Position numbers and translations under genes: made by a program
The notes under the pieces: model-generated
What the model was told of the DNA's origin: nothing
Databases searched by the model: none
What the model saw: only the letters and a program-made list of their open reading frames with translations
From: Arthrobacter sp. PsM3
GTDB lineage: Bacteria > Actinomycetota > Actinomycetes > Actinomycetales > Micrococcaceae
Assembly: GCF_030433895.1 (NCBI RefSeq)
Contig: NZ_JARUXE010000001.1
Coordinates: 124,001 to 188,000, forward strand
Reading direction: 5' to 3'
Length of the DNA stretch: 64,000 nt
Shown here: positions 9,817 through 21,631 of the stretch, piece after piece
Numbering within the stretch: position 1 is the first letter of the stretch
Layout of the letters: the number at the start of each line of letters is the position of its first letter

Positions 9817-11310
9817 CTAGCGGCGCCGTGCCCGCCGTCGTTCGTTGCTGGCCAGGCCGCGCGTCAGCGGACGGGCGAGCGTGTCACCGAGCACGATGCC
9901 TGCCGCGACCCCCATCACGATGGCCCCGGCATTGAGCATGCCCCCGGCCCCCAGCAGGATCTCCGATTCCTCAATCGTCAATACATACATGGACCGGAAT
10001 ATGGTGAGACCGGGGAGCAGGATCAGCGCGGCTGGAACGGCAACCACCAGCTGCGGGGCGCCCATCCGGAGCGCAACCACGCGGGCCAGCAGGCCAATGG
10101 CGACGGCAGCGACTGCGGGCGAAAAGCGCGGCCCAATGCCGAGCGCTCCTCCCCCGATCAGCACCAGATAGCCCACCACGCCCACGGCGGCGGTCGGCAG
10201 CAGCAGGTTCCAGCTGGTCTGTTCGGTGATGCCGATCATCAGCACCGCGACGGCGATCAGGATGACCACCACCCATAAGGGATACGCCGGCGGGAATGTT
10301 TCGGTGACATCTATGGATTCCATCCCCGTCATATCGCCTACCACGAAACCCACGGCGATGCCGGCGACGAGCGCGCCAAAGGTCAGCATCGTGGAGAGGA
10401 ACCGGCCCGCCGCAGTGACCGGGAATCCGTTGATCGCATCCTGGACCGACGACACGAGGCGTCCGGTGGGCAAGAGCAGGAGGATCCCGCCGACAACCAC
10501 GATGGCCGGCGGGATCTCGATCCCCGCCGGGCTTCCGAACCGCCACAGCAGCAGGGCTACGAAGGTGACCAGGAACGAACAGGATGCCGTGATGAAGAAG
10601 TCCGGGGTGCGCCAGCGGCCCAACTGCCGGGCCAGCAGGCTGACCAGCAGGTTGGACCCAAAGGCCACCGCGGATGCACCGGGGCCGCCGCCCAGGACTC
10701 CGACAAACACGGCGGAGAAAACCCCGAACGCCACGGTGACCATCCAGCGCGGGAAGGGCTTGGCGCGGTGGGTGATCTCCTCCAGCCGGCGGACAGCCTC
10801 CTCGCGGCCCACACCGCCGGCGACGATTTCCGTCACCAACTGGTGGACCTGGGAGAGCCCGGCGTAGTTGTTGGTCCAGGACCGCACGACGCGCAGCAGC
10901 GAGATCGGGGTCTGGTCCTTGGGGGCGTAATTAATGGCCACGGATTGGTTGGTGATGTCCACTTCGATGTTCTTCAGGCCCAGCGCGGCCGTGATGGCGA
11001 TGATGCTGGTTTCCACCTCGAGTGCACCTGCACCGTACCGGAACATGGACTCGGCCAAATGCAGCGCGAAGTCGATGGTCTTGCGCGCGGAGGTGTCCAC
11101 CCCGCCCACTTGGATCATCGGGTTGGCATAGGGGCTGCCGGCGAGACGGTCCACGATGCTCATCGGCGCGGTGGGCGGGTTCTCGCCCTGCACCAGCCGC
11201 CGCAGCATGCGTTTGGCGGCGGCGTTCTGGCGCACCTGCGTCGCCGACATCGGCTCGGTCTTGGGCAGTCCATCGGTTTGCGGCCTGCGGCCGTCGGGTG
11301 GCGTTGTCAT
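9817..11310 (-). CDS. Threonine/serine exporter family membrane protein (ThrE)
   Basis: A 497-residue integral membrane protein with the ThrE architecture. A cytoplasmic N-terminal region of about 170 residues (AGLSQVHQLVTEIVAGGVGR) precedes about ten membrane helices, first the ThrE/DUF1212 half and then the DUF3815 half ending near LGDTLARPLTRGL. The Corynebacterium family member exports threonine and serine; serine export would fit the nearby serine/glycine catabolic genes, though they are not in the same operon. The start at 11310 (MTTPPDGRRPQ) avoids overlapping the preceding FemABX gene; a start at 11388 would overlap it by about 47 bases. Confidence 0.88.
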   Translation of the reverse strand: MTTPPDGRRPQTDGLPKTEPMSATQVRQNAAAKRMLRRLVQGENPPTAPMSIVDRLAGSPYANPMIQVGGVDTSARKTIDFALHLAESMFRYGAGALEVETSIIAITAALGLKNIEVDITNQSVAINYAPKDQTPISLLRVVRSWTNNYAGLSQVHQLVTEIVAGGVGREEAVRRLEEITHRAKPFPRWMVTVAFGVFSAVFVGVLGGGPGASAVAFGSNLLVSLLARQLGRWRTPDFFITASCSFLVTFVALLLWRFGSPAGIEIPPAIVVVGGILLLLPTGRLVSSVQDAINGFPVTAAGRFLSTMLTFGALVAGIAVGFVVGDMTGMESIDVTETFPPAYPLWVVVILIAVAVLMIGITEQTSWNLLLPTAAVGVVGYLVLIGGGALGIGPRFSPAVAAVAIGLLARVVALRMGAPQLVVAVPAALILLPGLTIFRSMYVLTIEESEILLGAGGMLNAGAIVMGVAAGIVLGDTLARPLTRGLASNERRRARRR

Positions 11311-11341
11311 TCGTGCGTTTTCGATTTCCGTGGCTGCCGGT

Positions 11342-12430
11342 CTAGTAGAACTGCTGGCCGGTGCGGCGGGTGTAGATCTGGCGGGCAACGCGTTCCCCGG
11401 CGGCCATCCAGGCCTTGTACTTCAGCGGCCTCAGCACCTGGTCATAGCAGCCGACAAAGTCAGTCACGGTCTTGCTGAAGCTGGTCTTGAACAGGCCCAG
11501 GCCGTGGAACGGGTTGGAGGTGTCCTTGAGCTGGTCGCTCGGCGGCGTGCCGCAGAAGTCGTATTCGGTGCAGCCGAGTTCCTTGAGCTGGTTGATGGCC
11601 GTCCACTGCACCAGGTGTGAGTCACCGTACTGGTTGCGTTTCTGCAGCGAGCCGCCGTCCTTATAGGTCGCCTTGCGGCCGTAGTTGATAACGAAGGCGC
11701 CAACCGACGGAACATCGTCTTCGTAGACGAACAGGAGGCGCCCCTGGCCGCGGTTGATGAAGTTGGTCCAGAACTGGCGGTAGTACTCGTACTCGCGGAC
11801 CCGGACCTGGGATTTGGCTTCCACAGTGTTGGTCATCAACGCGTACATGGCGCGGAAGTTCTCTTCGCTGGGCTCCATGGTGTCGACCTCCACACCCTCG
11901 CGGATGGCGCGGCGGACGGCGTTGCGGCCGCGGGAGTGCAGCTTGCGCAACAGCTGGTTCTCTTCCGGGGAGATGTCCAGCAGTGCCGTCGAATCGTTGG
12001 GCTGGAGGTTGTGGGTTTTAACCAGGCCGGCACCTTCGATCACGCGCCGGGCCTCATCGGACAGCACGATGTCCGGCTCAATTTTGATGGCGAAGACCCC
12101 AAGCCGTGCCCGCTTCACGAACTCGGCGTTGGCCGCGGCGATGCCGGGGATGTCCTCAACAGCAGCCACATCCGGACCCTTGATCAGGTACCAGAGCTTC
12201 CCCAGGAGCGGGAAGGACTTCTCCAGGATGAGGTTGTAGCTCGTGTAGTCTGCCGTCTCGTAGACAAGGTGGAGGGGCTTCCAGCCAAAGTGCTGCTTGA
12301 CCTCGGCGAAGGCCTCCGATTGCAGGAGATTGCCGCCATTGGGGTTCGCGGTGACGTGGGTGTCCCAGTTGGCGATCTCTTCGGCAGAGGCAAAACGGGC
12401 AGTGAATTCACGCAAGGGTGCGGCATCCAA
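11342..12430 (-). CDS. FemABX-family aminoacyltransferase
   Basis: A 362-residue protein of the FemX/FemAB family, built from two GNAT-like folds. It would transfer an amino acid from aminoacyl-tRNA to the peptide stem of lipid-linked peptidoglycan precursor to build the interpeptide bridge. Diagnostic parts include the N-terminal WDTHVTANPNGGNLLQSEAF block, the LFVYEDDVPSVGAFVINYG strand pair and the C-terminal EYDFCGTPPSD and GLGLFKTSF motifs. It is followed 31 bases later by the ThrE-like gene. The amino acid added cannot be told from sequence. Confidence 0.9.
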   Translation of the reverse strand: MDAAPLREFTARFASAEEIANWDTHVTANPNGGNLLQSEAFAEVKQHFGWKPLHLVYETADYTSYNLILEKSFPLLGKLWYLIKGPDVAAVEDIPGIAAANAEFVKRARLGVFAIKIEPDIVLSDEARRVIEGAGLVKTHNLQPNDSTALLDISPEENQLLRKLHSRGRNAVRRAIREGVEVDTMEPSEENFRAMYALMTNTVEAKSQVRVREYEYYRQFWTNFINRGQGRLLFVYEDDVPSVGAFVINYGRKATYKDGGSLQKRNQYGDSHLVQWTAINQLKELGCTEYDFCGTPPSDQLKDTSNPFHGLGLFKTSFSKTVTDFVGCYDQVLRPLKYKAWMAAGERVARQIYTRRTGQQFY

Positions 12431-12529
12431 TCATTGCGGTACGAGCGTCGGCGGCATGCGGACATGCAGGTTCAAGTCTATCTGCCCGGCCCCCTGCTCC
12501 CGGCCGGGGAGGAGCGCTACGCTGGAAGC

Positions 12530-13084
12530 ATGCCGTCTGATCAGCAATCATTGACCGCAGGATCCGGACGCCCGCGGAACGCGGCCGGACAGCGCGCGGT
12601 GGGACCCCAGCTGCTGGGGCTGCTGGCCTTTCTCGCGGCCTCTGCGCTGGTTGCGGGGCTGGGCGGACTCGCCACCGCCAACAACGTCAACGGCTGGTAT
12701 GCCACTGCGGACAAAGCTCCCTGGTCGCCGCCGAACTGGCTGTTCGGGCCGGTCTGGACCGTGCTCTACACCGCGATGGCCGTGGCCGCCTGGCTGGTCT
12801 GGCGCAAGCGGACCGAGGGGACCCGGCCCGCCCTCACCGCCTACGCAGTCCAGCTCGTGCTGAACCTGCTGTGGACGCCGGTCTTCTTCGGCCTCTACCC
12901 GGCGCTCGGCACACCCGCTTTGTGGATCGCTTTCGCGATCATCGTGGCCCTGGCGGTCGCTGTGGCCGTCACCGTGCTGTACTTCGGACCGATCAGCCGC
13001 ACCGCCGGGCTGCTGTTGCTGCCCTACCTCACCTGGATCGTGTTCGCCTCGTCGCTGAACCTCTGGATGGCACTCAACAACTGA
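12530..13084 (+). CDS. tspO: TspO/MBR family tryptophan-rich sensory protein
   Basis: A 184-residue membrane protein with five predicted helices and the family's aromatic-rich loop (WYATADKAPWSPPNWLFGPVW). TspO homologues bind porphyrins and other hydrophobic ligands and are linked to stress or tetrapyrrole handling. The ATG at 12530 follows GGAAG closely. The N-terminal 25 residues before the first helix are polar. It is divergent from the FemABX gene and convergent with sdaA, whose stop lies one base away. Confidence 0.93.
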   Translation: MPSDQQSLTAGSGRPRNAAGQRAVGPQLLGLLAFLAASALVAGLGGLATANNVNGWYATADKAPWSPPNWLFGPVWTVLYTAMAVAAWLVWRKRTEGTRPALTAYAVQLVLNLLWTPVFFGLYPALGTPALWIAFAIIVALAVAVAVTVLYFGPISRTAGLLLLPYLTWIVFASSLNLWMALNN

Positions 13085-13085
13085 G

Positions 13086-14507
13086 TCAGCATTCGACCAC
13101 GTTCACGGCGAGGCCGCCCATGGCCGTTTCCTTGTATTTGGAGCTCATGTCCTTGCCGGTCTCGCGCATGGTGACGATGACCTCGTCGAGGGACACCCGG
13201 TGGGTGCCGTCGCCCCACAGGGCCATCTTGGCGGCGTTGATGGCCTTGGCCGCGGCGATCGCGTTGCGTTCGATGCAGGGGATCTGCACGAGCCCGCCGA
13301 TCGGGTCGCAGGTCAGTCCAAGGTTGTGTTCCATCGCGATTTCCGCGGCGTTCTCGACCTGTTGGGGTGTGCCGCCCATGACTTCGGCCAGCCCGGCCGC
13401 GGCCATCGAGGATGCCGAGCCGACCTCACCTTGGCAGCCGACCTCGGCGCCGGAGATCGAGGCCTGTTCCTTGTAGAGCACCCCGATGGCCGCGGCGGTC
13501 AGCAGGAACTTGACGATCGTCTCGTCGCGGTCGGCCTGGGTGGCCTTGTCCATGCCGGGGGCGAAGTGCAGGGCGTAGTACAGCACAGCCGGGATGATGC
13601 CGGCGGCGCCGTTGGTGGGGGCGGTGACCACGCGGCCGCCCGAGGCGTTTTCCTCGTTTACGGCCAGGGCGATCAGGTTCACCCATTCCTGCCAGTACTT
13701 CGGGTCCCGGAAGTCGGGGTCCTGATCCAGGGTTTCTTTCATGAGGCGTTCGTGCCAGTCGGGCGCCCGGCGGCGGACCTTGAGCCCGCCGGGCAGCAGC
13801 CCGACGCGCTTGAGGCTGACCTGGACGCAGGATTCCATCACGGAGTAGATGTGCAGGAGCCCCTCGCGGATCTGCGCCTCGGTGCGGGAGGCACGCTCGT
13901 TGACGAGCATGATCTCCCCGATCGAGAGACCTTTGGACTGGCAGCGGCCCAGCAGTTCCGCGGCGGTGCGGAAGGGCAGGGGTAGTTCCTTTTTGGATTC
14001 GTCGAGTTCCTTCAGCGCCGCGTCCTCCTCGCCCTCGCGGACGATGAAGCCGCCGCCGACCGAGAAGAACGTCGCCTCGTGCAGGACGGCGCCGTCGGCC
14101 CCGGACACGGTGAAGGTCATGCCGTTGGTGTGCCGCGGAAGGATGGTCAGCGGGCGCAGGACCATGTCCTGCACCCCGTACGGCAGCGCCACGCCTGTCC
14201 CTTCCCCGCCGAGCTGCAGGGTGCCGGTTGCGGCGATCGTGGCGAGGCGTTCCTCCACCTCCTCGGGGAGGATCAGCTCCGGATGGAAACCTTCCAAGCC
14301 GAGCAGGATCGCGGTCATGGTGCCGTGGCCGTGACCGGTCGCGGCGAGGGACCCGTACAGGTCCACGCGCAGCGACGCCACCCGCTCCAGCACGCCGGAC
14401 GCCTGGAGCTCCCCGGCGAACACCGCCGCAGCCCGCATCGGGCCCACGGTGTGCGAACTGGAGGGCCCTATCCCGATGGAAAAAAGGTCAAAGACTCCAA
14501 CAGCCAT
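13086..14507 (-). CDS. sdaA: L-serine dehydratase, single-chain iron-sulfur type
   Basis: Deaminates L-serine to pyruvate and ammonia with a [4Fe-4S] cluster. The 473-residue chain carries the beta domain first ([18 protein letters not shown]) and the alpha domain second. The cluster cysteines are visible in [15 protein letters not shown] and IPCIERN, and the protein ends in Cys (NVVEC), matching the C-terminal cysteine that caps the cluster in the Legionella enzyme. AGGA precedes the ATG. It is the last gene of the minus-strand glycine operon, 167 bases after glyA with a strong hairpin between them, so its expression may be partly uncoupled. It converts the serine made by GlyA into pyruvate. 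Confidence 0.97.
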   Translation of the reverse strand: MAVGVFDLFSIGIGPSSSHTVGPMRAAAVFAGELQASGVLERVASLRVDLYGSLAATGHGHGTMTAILLGLEGFHPELILPEEVEERLATIAATGTLQLGGEGTGVALPYGVQDMVLRPLTILPRHTNGMTFTVSGADGAVLHEATFFSVGGGFIVREGEEDAALKELDESKKELPLPFRTAAELLGRCQSKGLSIGEIMLVNERASRTEAQIREGLLHIYSVMESCVQVSLKRVGLLPGGLKVRRRAPDWHERLMKETLDQDPDFRDPKYWQEWVNLIALAVNEENASGGRVVTAPTNGAAGIIPAVLYYALHFAPGMDKATQADRDETIVKFLLTAAAIGVLYKEQASISGAEVGCQGEVGSASSMAAAGLAEVMGGTPQQVENAAEIAMEHNLGLTCDPIGGLVQIPCIERNAIAAAKAINAAKMALWGDGTHRVSLDEVIVTMRETGKDMSSKYKETAMGGLAVNVVEC

Positions 14508-14597
14508 TGTTGTTCCTAACTAGCTCAAACTGTGGCCCGGCAGATGGTCCTGCCGGAAGGCGGTGCGGCCGCCGGTCGGCGGCGGTCCCGCCGGATG

Positions 14598-14640
14598 CAC
14601 GACGCCGGGCGGCAGCTTGTGGCGGCGGCCCGGCGTCGTG
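14598..14640 (-). terminator. Hairpin between glyA and sdaA
   Basis: A perfect 13-base inverted repeat (CACGACGCCGGGC and its complement) with a 17-base loop lies between the glyA stop and the sdaA start. No U-tract follows, so it may be a partial terminator or an mRNA-processing/stability hairpin inside the operon. Confidence 0.6.
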
Positions 14641-14674
14641 ATCGGTACTGCTTCTACTACCTGTAATACGGCCC

Positions 14675-15997
14675 TTAGGCGAGGTTGGCAACCGAGGGGT
14701 AGAGCGGGTGGGCGGCGGCGAGGGCCTCCACCCGGTGGCGCAGACCGGAGAGGTCCGCGCCGGCGTCGGCGGTCAGTGCCTCCGCGATGATGTCCGCCAC
14801 CTCGGCGAACGCCGCCTCGCCGAAGCCGCGGGTGGCCAGGGCGGGGGTGCCGATCCGGAGCCCGGAGGTGACCATCGGCGGGCGCGGGTCGAACGGCACG
14901 GCGTTGCGGTTCACGGTGATGTCGATTTCCGCGAGGCGGTCCTCGGCTTCCTGGCCGTTGAGCTCGCAATTGCGCAGGTCCACCAGGACCAGGTGCACAT
15001 CGGTGCCGCCGGAAATCACGTTGATGCCCTTGGCGGTGACGTCCGGCTGGACCAGACGCTCGGCGAGAATCCGGGCGCCGGCGAGGACACGCTCCTGGCG
15101 TTCCTTGAACTCCGGGGACGCGGCGATCTTGAAGGCCACGGCCTTGCCGGCGATCACGTGCTCCAGCGGGCCGCCCTGCTGGCCGGGGAACACGGCGGAG
15201 TTGATCTTCTTGGCAATGTCGGCGTCATTGCTCAGGATGATGCCGCCGCGCGGACCGGCGAGGGTCTTGTGCGTGGTGGAGGTGGTGACGTGGGCGTGCG
15301 GCACCGGTGAGGGGTGCAGCCCGGCTGCGACGAGCCCGGCGAAGTGGGCCATGTCCACCATCAGGTAGGCGCCCACGGAATCGGCGATCCGGCGGAACTC
15401 GGCGAAGTCCAGCTGCCGGGCGTACGCGGACCAGCCGGCGACGATCAGCTTCGGCTTGTGCTCCTGGGCGAGGCGTTCGACCTCGGCCATGTCAATCCGG
15501 TGGTCATCCTCGCGGACCTGGTACGGGATGACGTTGTAGAGCCGGCCGGAGAAGTTGATCTTCATGCCGTGGGTGAGGTGCCCGCCGTGCGCCAGGTTCA
15601 GGCCCATGATGGTGTCGCCCGGGCGGATCAGGGCGTGCATCACGGAAGCGTTGGCCTGCGCGCCGGAGTGCGGCTGGACGTTGGCGTATTCGGCGCCGAA
15701 CAGGGCCTTGACCCGGTCGATGGCGAGCTGTTCGATCACGTCGACGTGTTCGCAGCCGCCGTAGTAGCGCTTGCCCGGGTAGCCCTCGGCGTACTTGTTC
15801 GTCAGCACCGAACCCTGTGCCTGCATCACGGCCCTGGCGGTGTGGTTCTCCGAGGCGATCATCTCCAGGCCGTCGCGCTGGCGGGTGAGTTCGTCGTCGA
15901 TCTTTGCGGCGATCTCCGGGTCCAGGGCGGACAGGTCCGCGTCCAGGGATGCGGAGACGACCTGCTGGTAGCTGGTAGTTGCCTCGGCCGCGCTCAC
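14675..15997 (-). CDS. glyA: Serine hydroxymethyltransferase
   Basis: PLP enzyme interconverting serine and glycine with tetrahydrofolate. The 440-residue chain has the [20 protein letters not shown] substrate loop, the [19 protein letters not shown] block and the PLP lysine in [12 protein letters not shown]. The GTG start overlaps the gcvH stop by four bases, which indicates translational coupling. In this operon it would use methylene-tetrahydrofolate released by the glycine cleavage system to turn a second glycine into serine. It may be a dedicated copy rather than the only SHMT of the cell. Confidence 0.97.
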   Translation of the reverse strand: MSAAEATTSYQQVVSASLDADLSALDPEIAAKIDDELTRQRDGLEMIASENHTARAVMQAQGSVLTNKYAEGYPGKRYYGGCEHVDVIEQLAIDRVKALFGAEYANVQPHSGAQANASVMHALIRPGDTIMGLNLAHGGHLTHGMKINFSGRLYNVIPYQVREDDHRIDMAEVERLAQEHKPKLIVAGWSAYARQLDFAEFRRIADSVGAYLMVDMAHFAGLVAAGLHPSPVPHAHVTTSTTHKTLAGPRGGIILSNDADIAKKINSAVFPGQQGGPLEHVIAGKAVAFKIAASPEFKERQERVLAGARILAERLVQPDVTAKGINVISGGTDVHLVLVDLRNCELNGQEAEDRLAEIDITVNRNAVPFDPRPPMVTSGLRIGTPALATRGFGEAAFAEVADIIAEALTADAGADLSGLRHRVEALAAAHPLYPSVANLA

Positions 15998-16377
15998 AGT
16001 TCGCCGCCGTTCTTGGATGCGTACTCCTGGGCCGAGAGCAGCGGACCGTCGGACTCGGCGGCGACCTTGAAGAGCCAGCCGGCACCGTAGGGGTCGCTGT
16101 TGATCAGCGCGGGGTCATCGACGACGGCCGGGTTGATTTCGGTGACCTCGCCCGTGACGGGGGCGTACAGGTCAGAGACGGACTTGGTGGATTCGACCTC
16201 GCCGCAGGTCTCCCCCGCGGTCACGGTGGCGCCGACCTCGGGCAGGTCCACATAGACGATGTCGCCCAGCGCATCCGTGGCGACGGCCGAGATGCCAATG
16301 GACACAAGGTCCCCGGCTTCCCGCGCAACCCACTCGTGCTCGTCGGAGTACTGCAGTTCAGGGGCAACTTTTGCCAT
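15994..16377 (-). CDS. gcvH: Glycine cleavage system H protein
   Basis: Lipoyl carrier of the glycine cleavage complex; the lipoylated arm shuttles the aminomethyl group from P-protein to T-protein and is reoxidised by L-protein. It is 127 residues, with the lipoyl attachment lysine in [16 protein letters not shown] and the usual SDEHEWV N-terminus. AGGA lies eight bases before the ATG. It lies 109 bases after gcvT and overlaps glyA by four bases. No L-protein (lpd) gene is in the window. Confidence 0.97.
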   Translation of the reverse strand: MAKVAPELQYSDEHEWVAREAGDLVSIGISAVATDALGDIVYVDLPEVGATVTAGETCGEVESTKSVSDLYAPVTGEVTEINPAVVDDPALINSDPYGAGWLFKVAAESDGPLLSAQEYASKNGGEL

Positions 16378-16486
16378 GTTTTTTTCCTAAGTCTTGGAGT
16401 GGTCTTGGTGCTGAATCTATTGGGGCCGGGTTACCTACTGGCCTTGGCCGCGGAGCCGGCGACGGCACCGGGACGGGCCCGCTGGG

Positions 16487-17650
16487 CTACTTCTGGCGCT
16501 TGTAAAACGGAAGTGCGACAACTTCGAAGGGTTCGGTCTTGCCGCGGAGGTCGATGTCCAGGGTGGTGCCGGGTTCGGTGAACTCGACGTCGACGTAGGC
16601 CATCGCGACCGGGTAGCCCAGGGTGGGGCTGGGCTGGCCGGAGGTGACTTCGCCGACGGTGTTGCCGTCCTTGAGGACCGGGTAGTGGCCGCGGCCGGCC
16701 CGGCGCCCGAGGCCCTTGAGGCCAACGAGTTTGCGGCCCGCGGTGGATCCGGCGCCGGCTTCCTTCCTGGCGGCGAGGGCCGCCTTGCCGACAAAGTCGC
16801 CTTCCTTGGAGAGCGCCACGACGGGGCCGAGTCCGGCAGCGAACGGGTCGCCGTCGAGGGAGAGTTCGTTGCCGTAGAGCGGCATGCCTGCCTCGAGGCG
16901 GAGCGAGTCGCGGGACGCGAGTCCGGCGGGCGTCAGCTCACCGTCTTCGGCGATCGCGACGAGCGCCTGCCAGAGGGCGGCTGCGTCGTCGTTGGCGACG
17001 AAGATCTCGAAGCCGTCCTCACCGGTGTATCCGGTGCGGGCCAGCAGCAGCTCCCGGCTGGTGCCGCCGAACATGAAGGGGACGTCGACGGCGGCGTAGT
17101 ACTTCAAGCCGGTCACGAGTTCGTGCTGCGCGGCCGGGACCAGGCGCAGGAGGATCTCCTGCGCCTTGGGGCCCTGCACGGCGATCAGCGAGGTGTCGGC
17201 GGAGGCGTCCTGGACGGTGACGTCGAAGCCTCCCTCCTTGCCGGACACGGCACGCTCGGCCAGGGCCGCGGCGACAACCTTTGCGTTGCCGGCGTTCGGG
17301 ACCACGAGGAATCTGTCCGTGCCGTCGGCCCCCGCCGGACGGCGGTAGGTGATGAGGTCATCGATGATGCCGCCGTCCTCGTTGCAGATCAGCGAGTACT
17401 TGGCCTTGCCGACCGCCATCGCGGAGATCCTGCCGGCCAGGGCGTAGTCCAGGAAGGCTGCGGCGTCGGGACCGGTGACCCAGACTTCACCCATGTGGGA
17501 AAGGTCGTAGAGGCCCGCGGACTTGCGGACGGCGTGGTGCTCGGCCAGTTCGGAGCTGTATTTGAGCGGCATCTGCCAGCCGCCGAAGTCCGTGAAGGAG
17601 GCGCCGAGCTTCTTGTGCTCTTCGTGGAGGGACGTGTAGTTCTCAGTCAT
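16487..17650 (-). CDS. gcvT: Glycine cleavage system T protein (aminomethyltransferase)
   Basis: Transfers the methylene group from aminomethyl-lipoyl-GcvH to tetrahydrofolate, releasing ammonia. The 387 residues carry the family blocks FTDFGGWQMPLKY near the N-terminus, LYDLSHMGEVWVTGPDA, RTGYTGEDGFEIF and a C-terminal barrel (VGEVTSGQPSPTLGYPVAMAYV). It starts 12 bases after the gcvP stop, so the two are co-transcribed. Confidence 0.97.
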   Translation of the reverse strand: MTENYTSLHEEHKKLGASFTDFGGWQMPLKYSSELAEHHAVRKSAGLYDLSHMGEVWVTGPDAAAFLDYALAGRISAMAVGKAKYSLICNEDGGIIDDLITYRRPAGADGTDRFLVVPNAGNAKVVAAALAERAVSGKEGGFDVTVQDASADTSLIAVQGPKAQEILLRLVPAAQHELVTGLKYYAAVDVPFMFGGTSRELLLARTGYTGEDGFEIFVANDDAAALWQALVAIAEDGELTPAGLASRDSLRLEAGMPLYGNELSLDGDPFAAGLGPVVALSKEGDFVGKAALAARKEAGAGSTAGRKLVGLKGLGRRAGRGHYPVLKDGNTVGEVTSGQPSPTLGYPVAMAYVDVEFTEPGTTLDIDLRGKTEPFEVVALPFYKRQK

Positions 17651-17662
17651 CGTTGGCTGTCC

Positions 17663-20557
<2,895 letters not shown>

Positions 20558-20604
20558 AAGGAACTCCATAACTAAGGCGGCGCAGGGTACGCCGCATTGA
20601 TTCG

Positions 20605-20825
20605 GGTTCCTCCCCGCTCTGTATTGGACCTGAGAGTTTCCGCACTGCCTTGCTCTCGCATGGCTCCGCTTGCACCGTCGGTGAGCACAGCATGTCCGGG
20701 GACAGCCTGCTACTTTCCAGAGTTGCCTTGCCGCGGCGGTACGTGGGCCTGAGAGATTCCTGGGGAGGATTTGCTCCTACGGCGCCTGCTTGTACCTACT
20801 TGCAGAACTCTCCCGCCGCAGATCA
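20605..20825 (-). promoter_or_regulatory. Tandem glycine riboswitch
   Basis: Two consecutive glycine aptamers in the gcvP leader. Each begins with a GC-rich strand containing GGGAGAG or an equivalent and holds the conserved CTCTCAGG element (minus strand, at 20755-20748 and 20636-20629). The first aptamer spans about 20822-20712 with the GGCGCCGTAGGAGCAA arm and the GGCAACTCTGGA closing strand. The second spans about 20705-20605 with CACCGACGGTGCAAGC and the closing ACAGAGCGGGGAGGA. Glycine riboswitches of this class usually turn gcv operons on when glycine is abundant. Aptamer ends are approximate. Confidence 0.95.
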
Positions 20826-20997
20826 AAGGCATATTAAGTTGGCGTGACAACAGTCACAGCCTCCATTGTCCTATGTCCGGCCTGCGTCCGCAAACTAGTG
20901 ACCCCGCCGTGGCGCGCGTTAAGCGCAAGCCCCTTCGCCGGCGACTTCGGCGGGGCGGGGCGGGGAGCGGCGGGCGGCCGGGCGGAGTGCCGCCAGG
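20826..20997. other. Intergenic region upstream of the glycine riboswitch
   Basis: No gene is seen. It must hold the promoter of the glycine operon on the minus strand, but no convincing -35/-10 pair stands out. The part next to the TetR gene is extremely GC-rich. Confidence 0.5.
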
Positions 20998-21537
20998 TCA
21001 GCCGCGGAGCCGGCCCAGTGCGGTGAGCAGGCTGTCGACGTCGGGGCCGACTTCCGGGAGCGGCCCGCCCGGGCGCCGCGCCAGCATGGCGTTGAAGTAC
21101 AGCCCGTCCCCCATGTAGAGGACCGGCTTGGCCATGGCGGGCCCGACGTCGGCGGCCAGCAGGTCCAGCCAGCTCCCCTGGACGGCGGCGATTCTGCGCA
21201 GGGTTTCCTGGTGGGCCACTTCGGCCAACCGGGTGGCGGCGACGAAGGCCCTGTCCAGCGGGGTGTCCGCCCAGACAGAGGACTTGATGAAGTACGCGGC
21301 CGCGCCCTCCGGAGCGGAGGCCATGGCAGCGAGGTCGTCGGCGAGCAGCCGGTCCAGCCGTTCCAGCAGGACCGAAATCATCGCCTCCTTGTTCGGGAAG
21401 TGGTAGAGCAACCCGCCCTTGGAGACGCCGGCCAGCCTCGCGACCGCATCCAGCGTCGCGGCACGCTCCCCCTCTTCGATCAGCAGGGACTCGAACGCGT
21501 CGAGAACGGCCTCGCGGGCGACGGGTTTTCTGGCCAT
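20998..21537 (-). CDS. TetR family transcriptional repressor
   Basis: A 179-residue one-domain regulator with an N-terminal helix-turn-helix (TLDAVARLAGVSKGGLLYHF, about residues 27-46) and a C-terminal ligand-binding region. The ATG at 21537 is chosen because AGGA precedes it; one four residues upstream has no such site. It is divergent from an MFS efflux gene, and the space between them contains a 32-bp palindrome (21597-21628) that is its likely operator. The arrangement predicts that it represses the transporter, and perhaps itself, until a substrate binds. The ligand is unknown. Confidence 0.92.
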   Translation of the reverse strand: MARKPVAREAVLDAFESLLIEEGERAATLDAVARLAGVSKGGLLYHFPNKEAMISVLLERLDRLLADDLAAMASAPEGAAAYFIKSSVWADTPLDRAFVAATRLAEVAHQETLRRIAAVQGSWLDLLAADVGPAMAKPVLYMGDGLYFNAMLARRPGGPLPEVGPDVDSLLTALGRLRG

Positions 21538-21596
21538 GGTTCCTATCATGCCCCCAGGCGGGGGCCGGTTCTTAACGGGTTCTCAACGGGCAACTT

Positions 21597-21628
21597 CTTA
21601 ACTGTACCGTCCAGACGGTACAGTTAAG
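21597..21628. promoter_or_regulatory. Palindromic operator of the TetR/MFS pair
   Basis: A perfect inverted repeat with 15-base arms around a two-base centre; the core reads ACCGTCCAGACGGT. It ends three bases before the MFS start codon and lies 59 bases upstream of the TetR start, so a bound repressor would block the transporter. Symmetry and position are seen; TetR binding is inferred. Confidence 0.85.
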
Positions 21629-21631
21629 ACC

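Noticed and set aside
11311..11388. N-terminal extension of the ThrE-like protein
   Set aside because: It would overlap the FemABX gene; Pro/Ala/Ser composition is noise-like.
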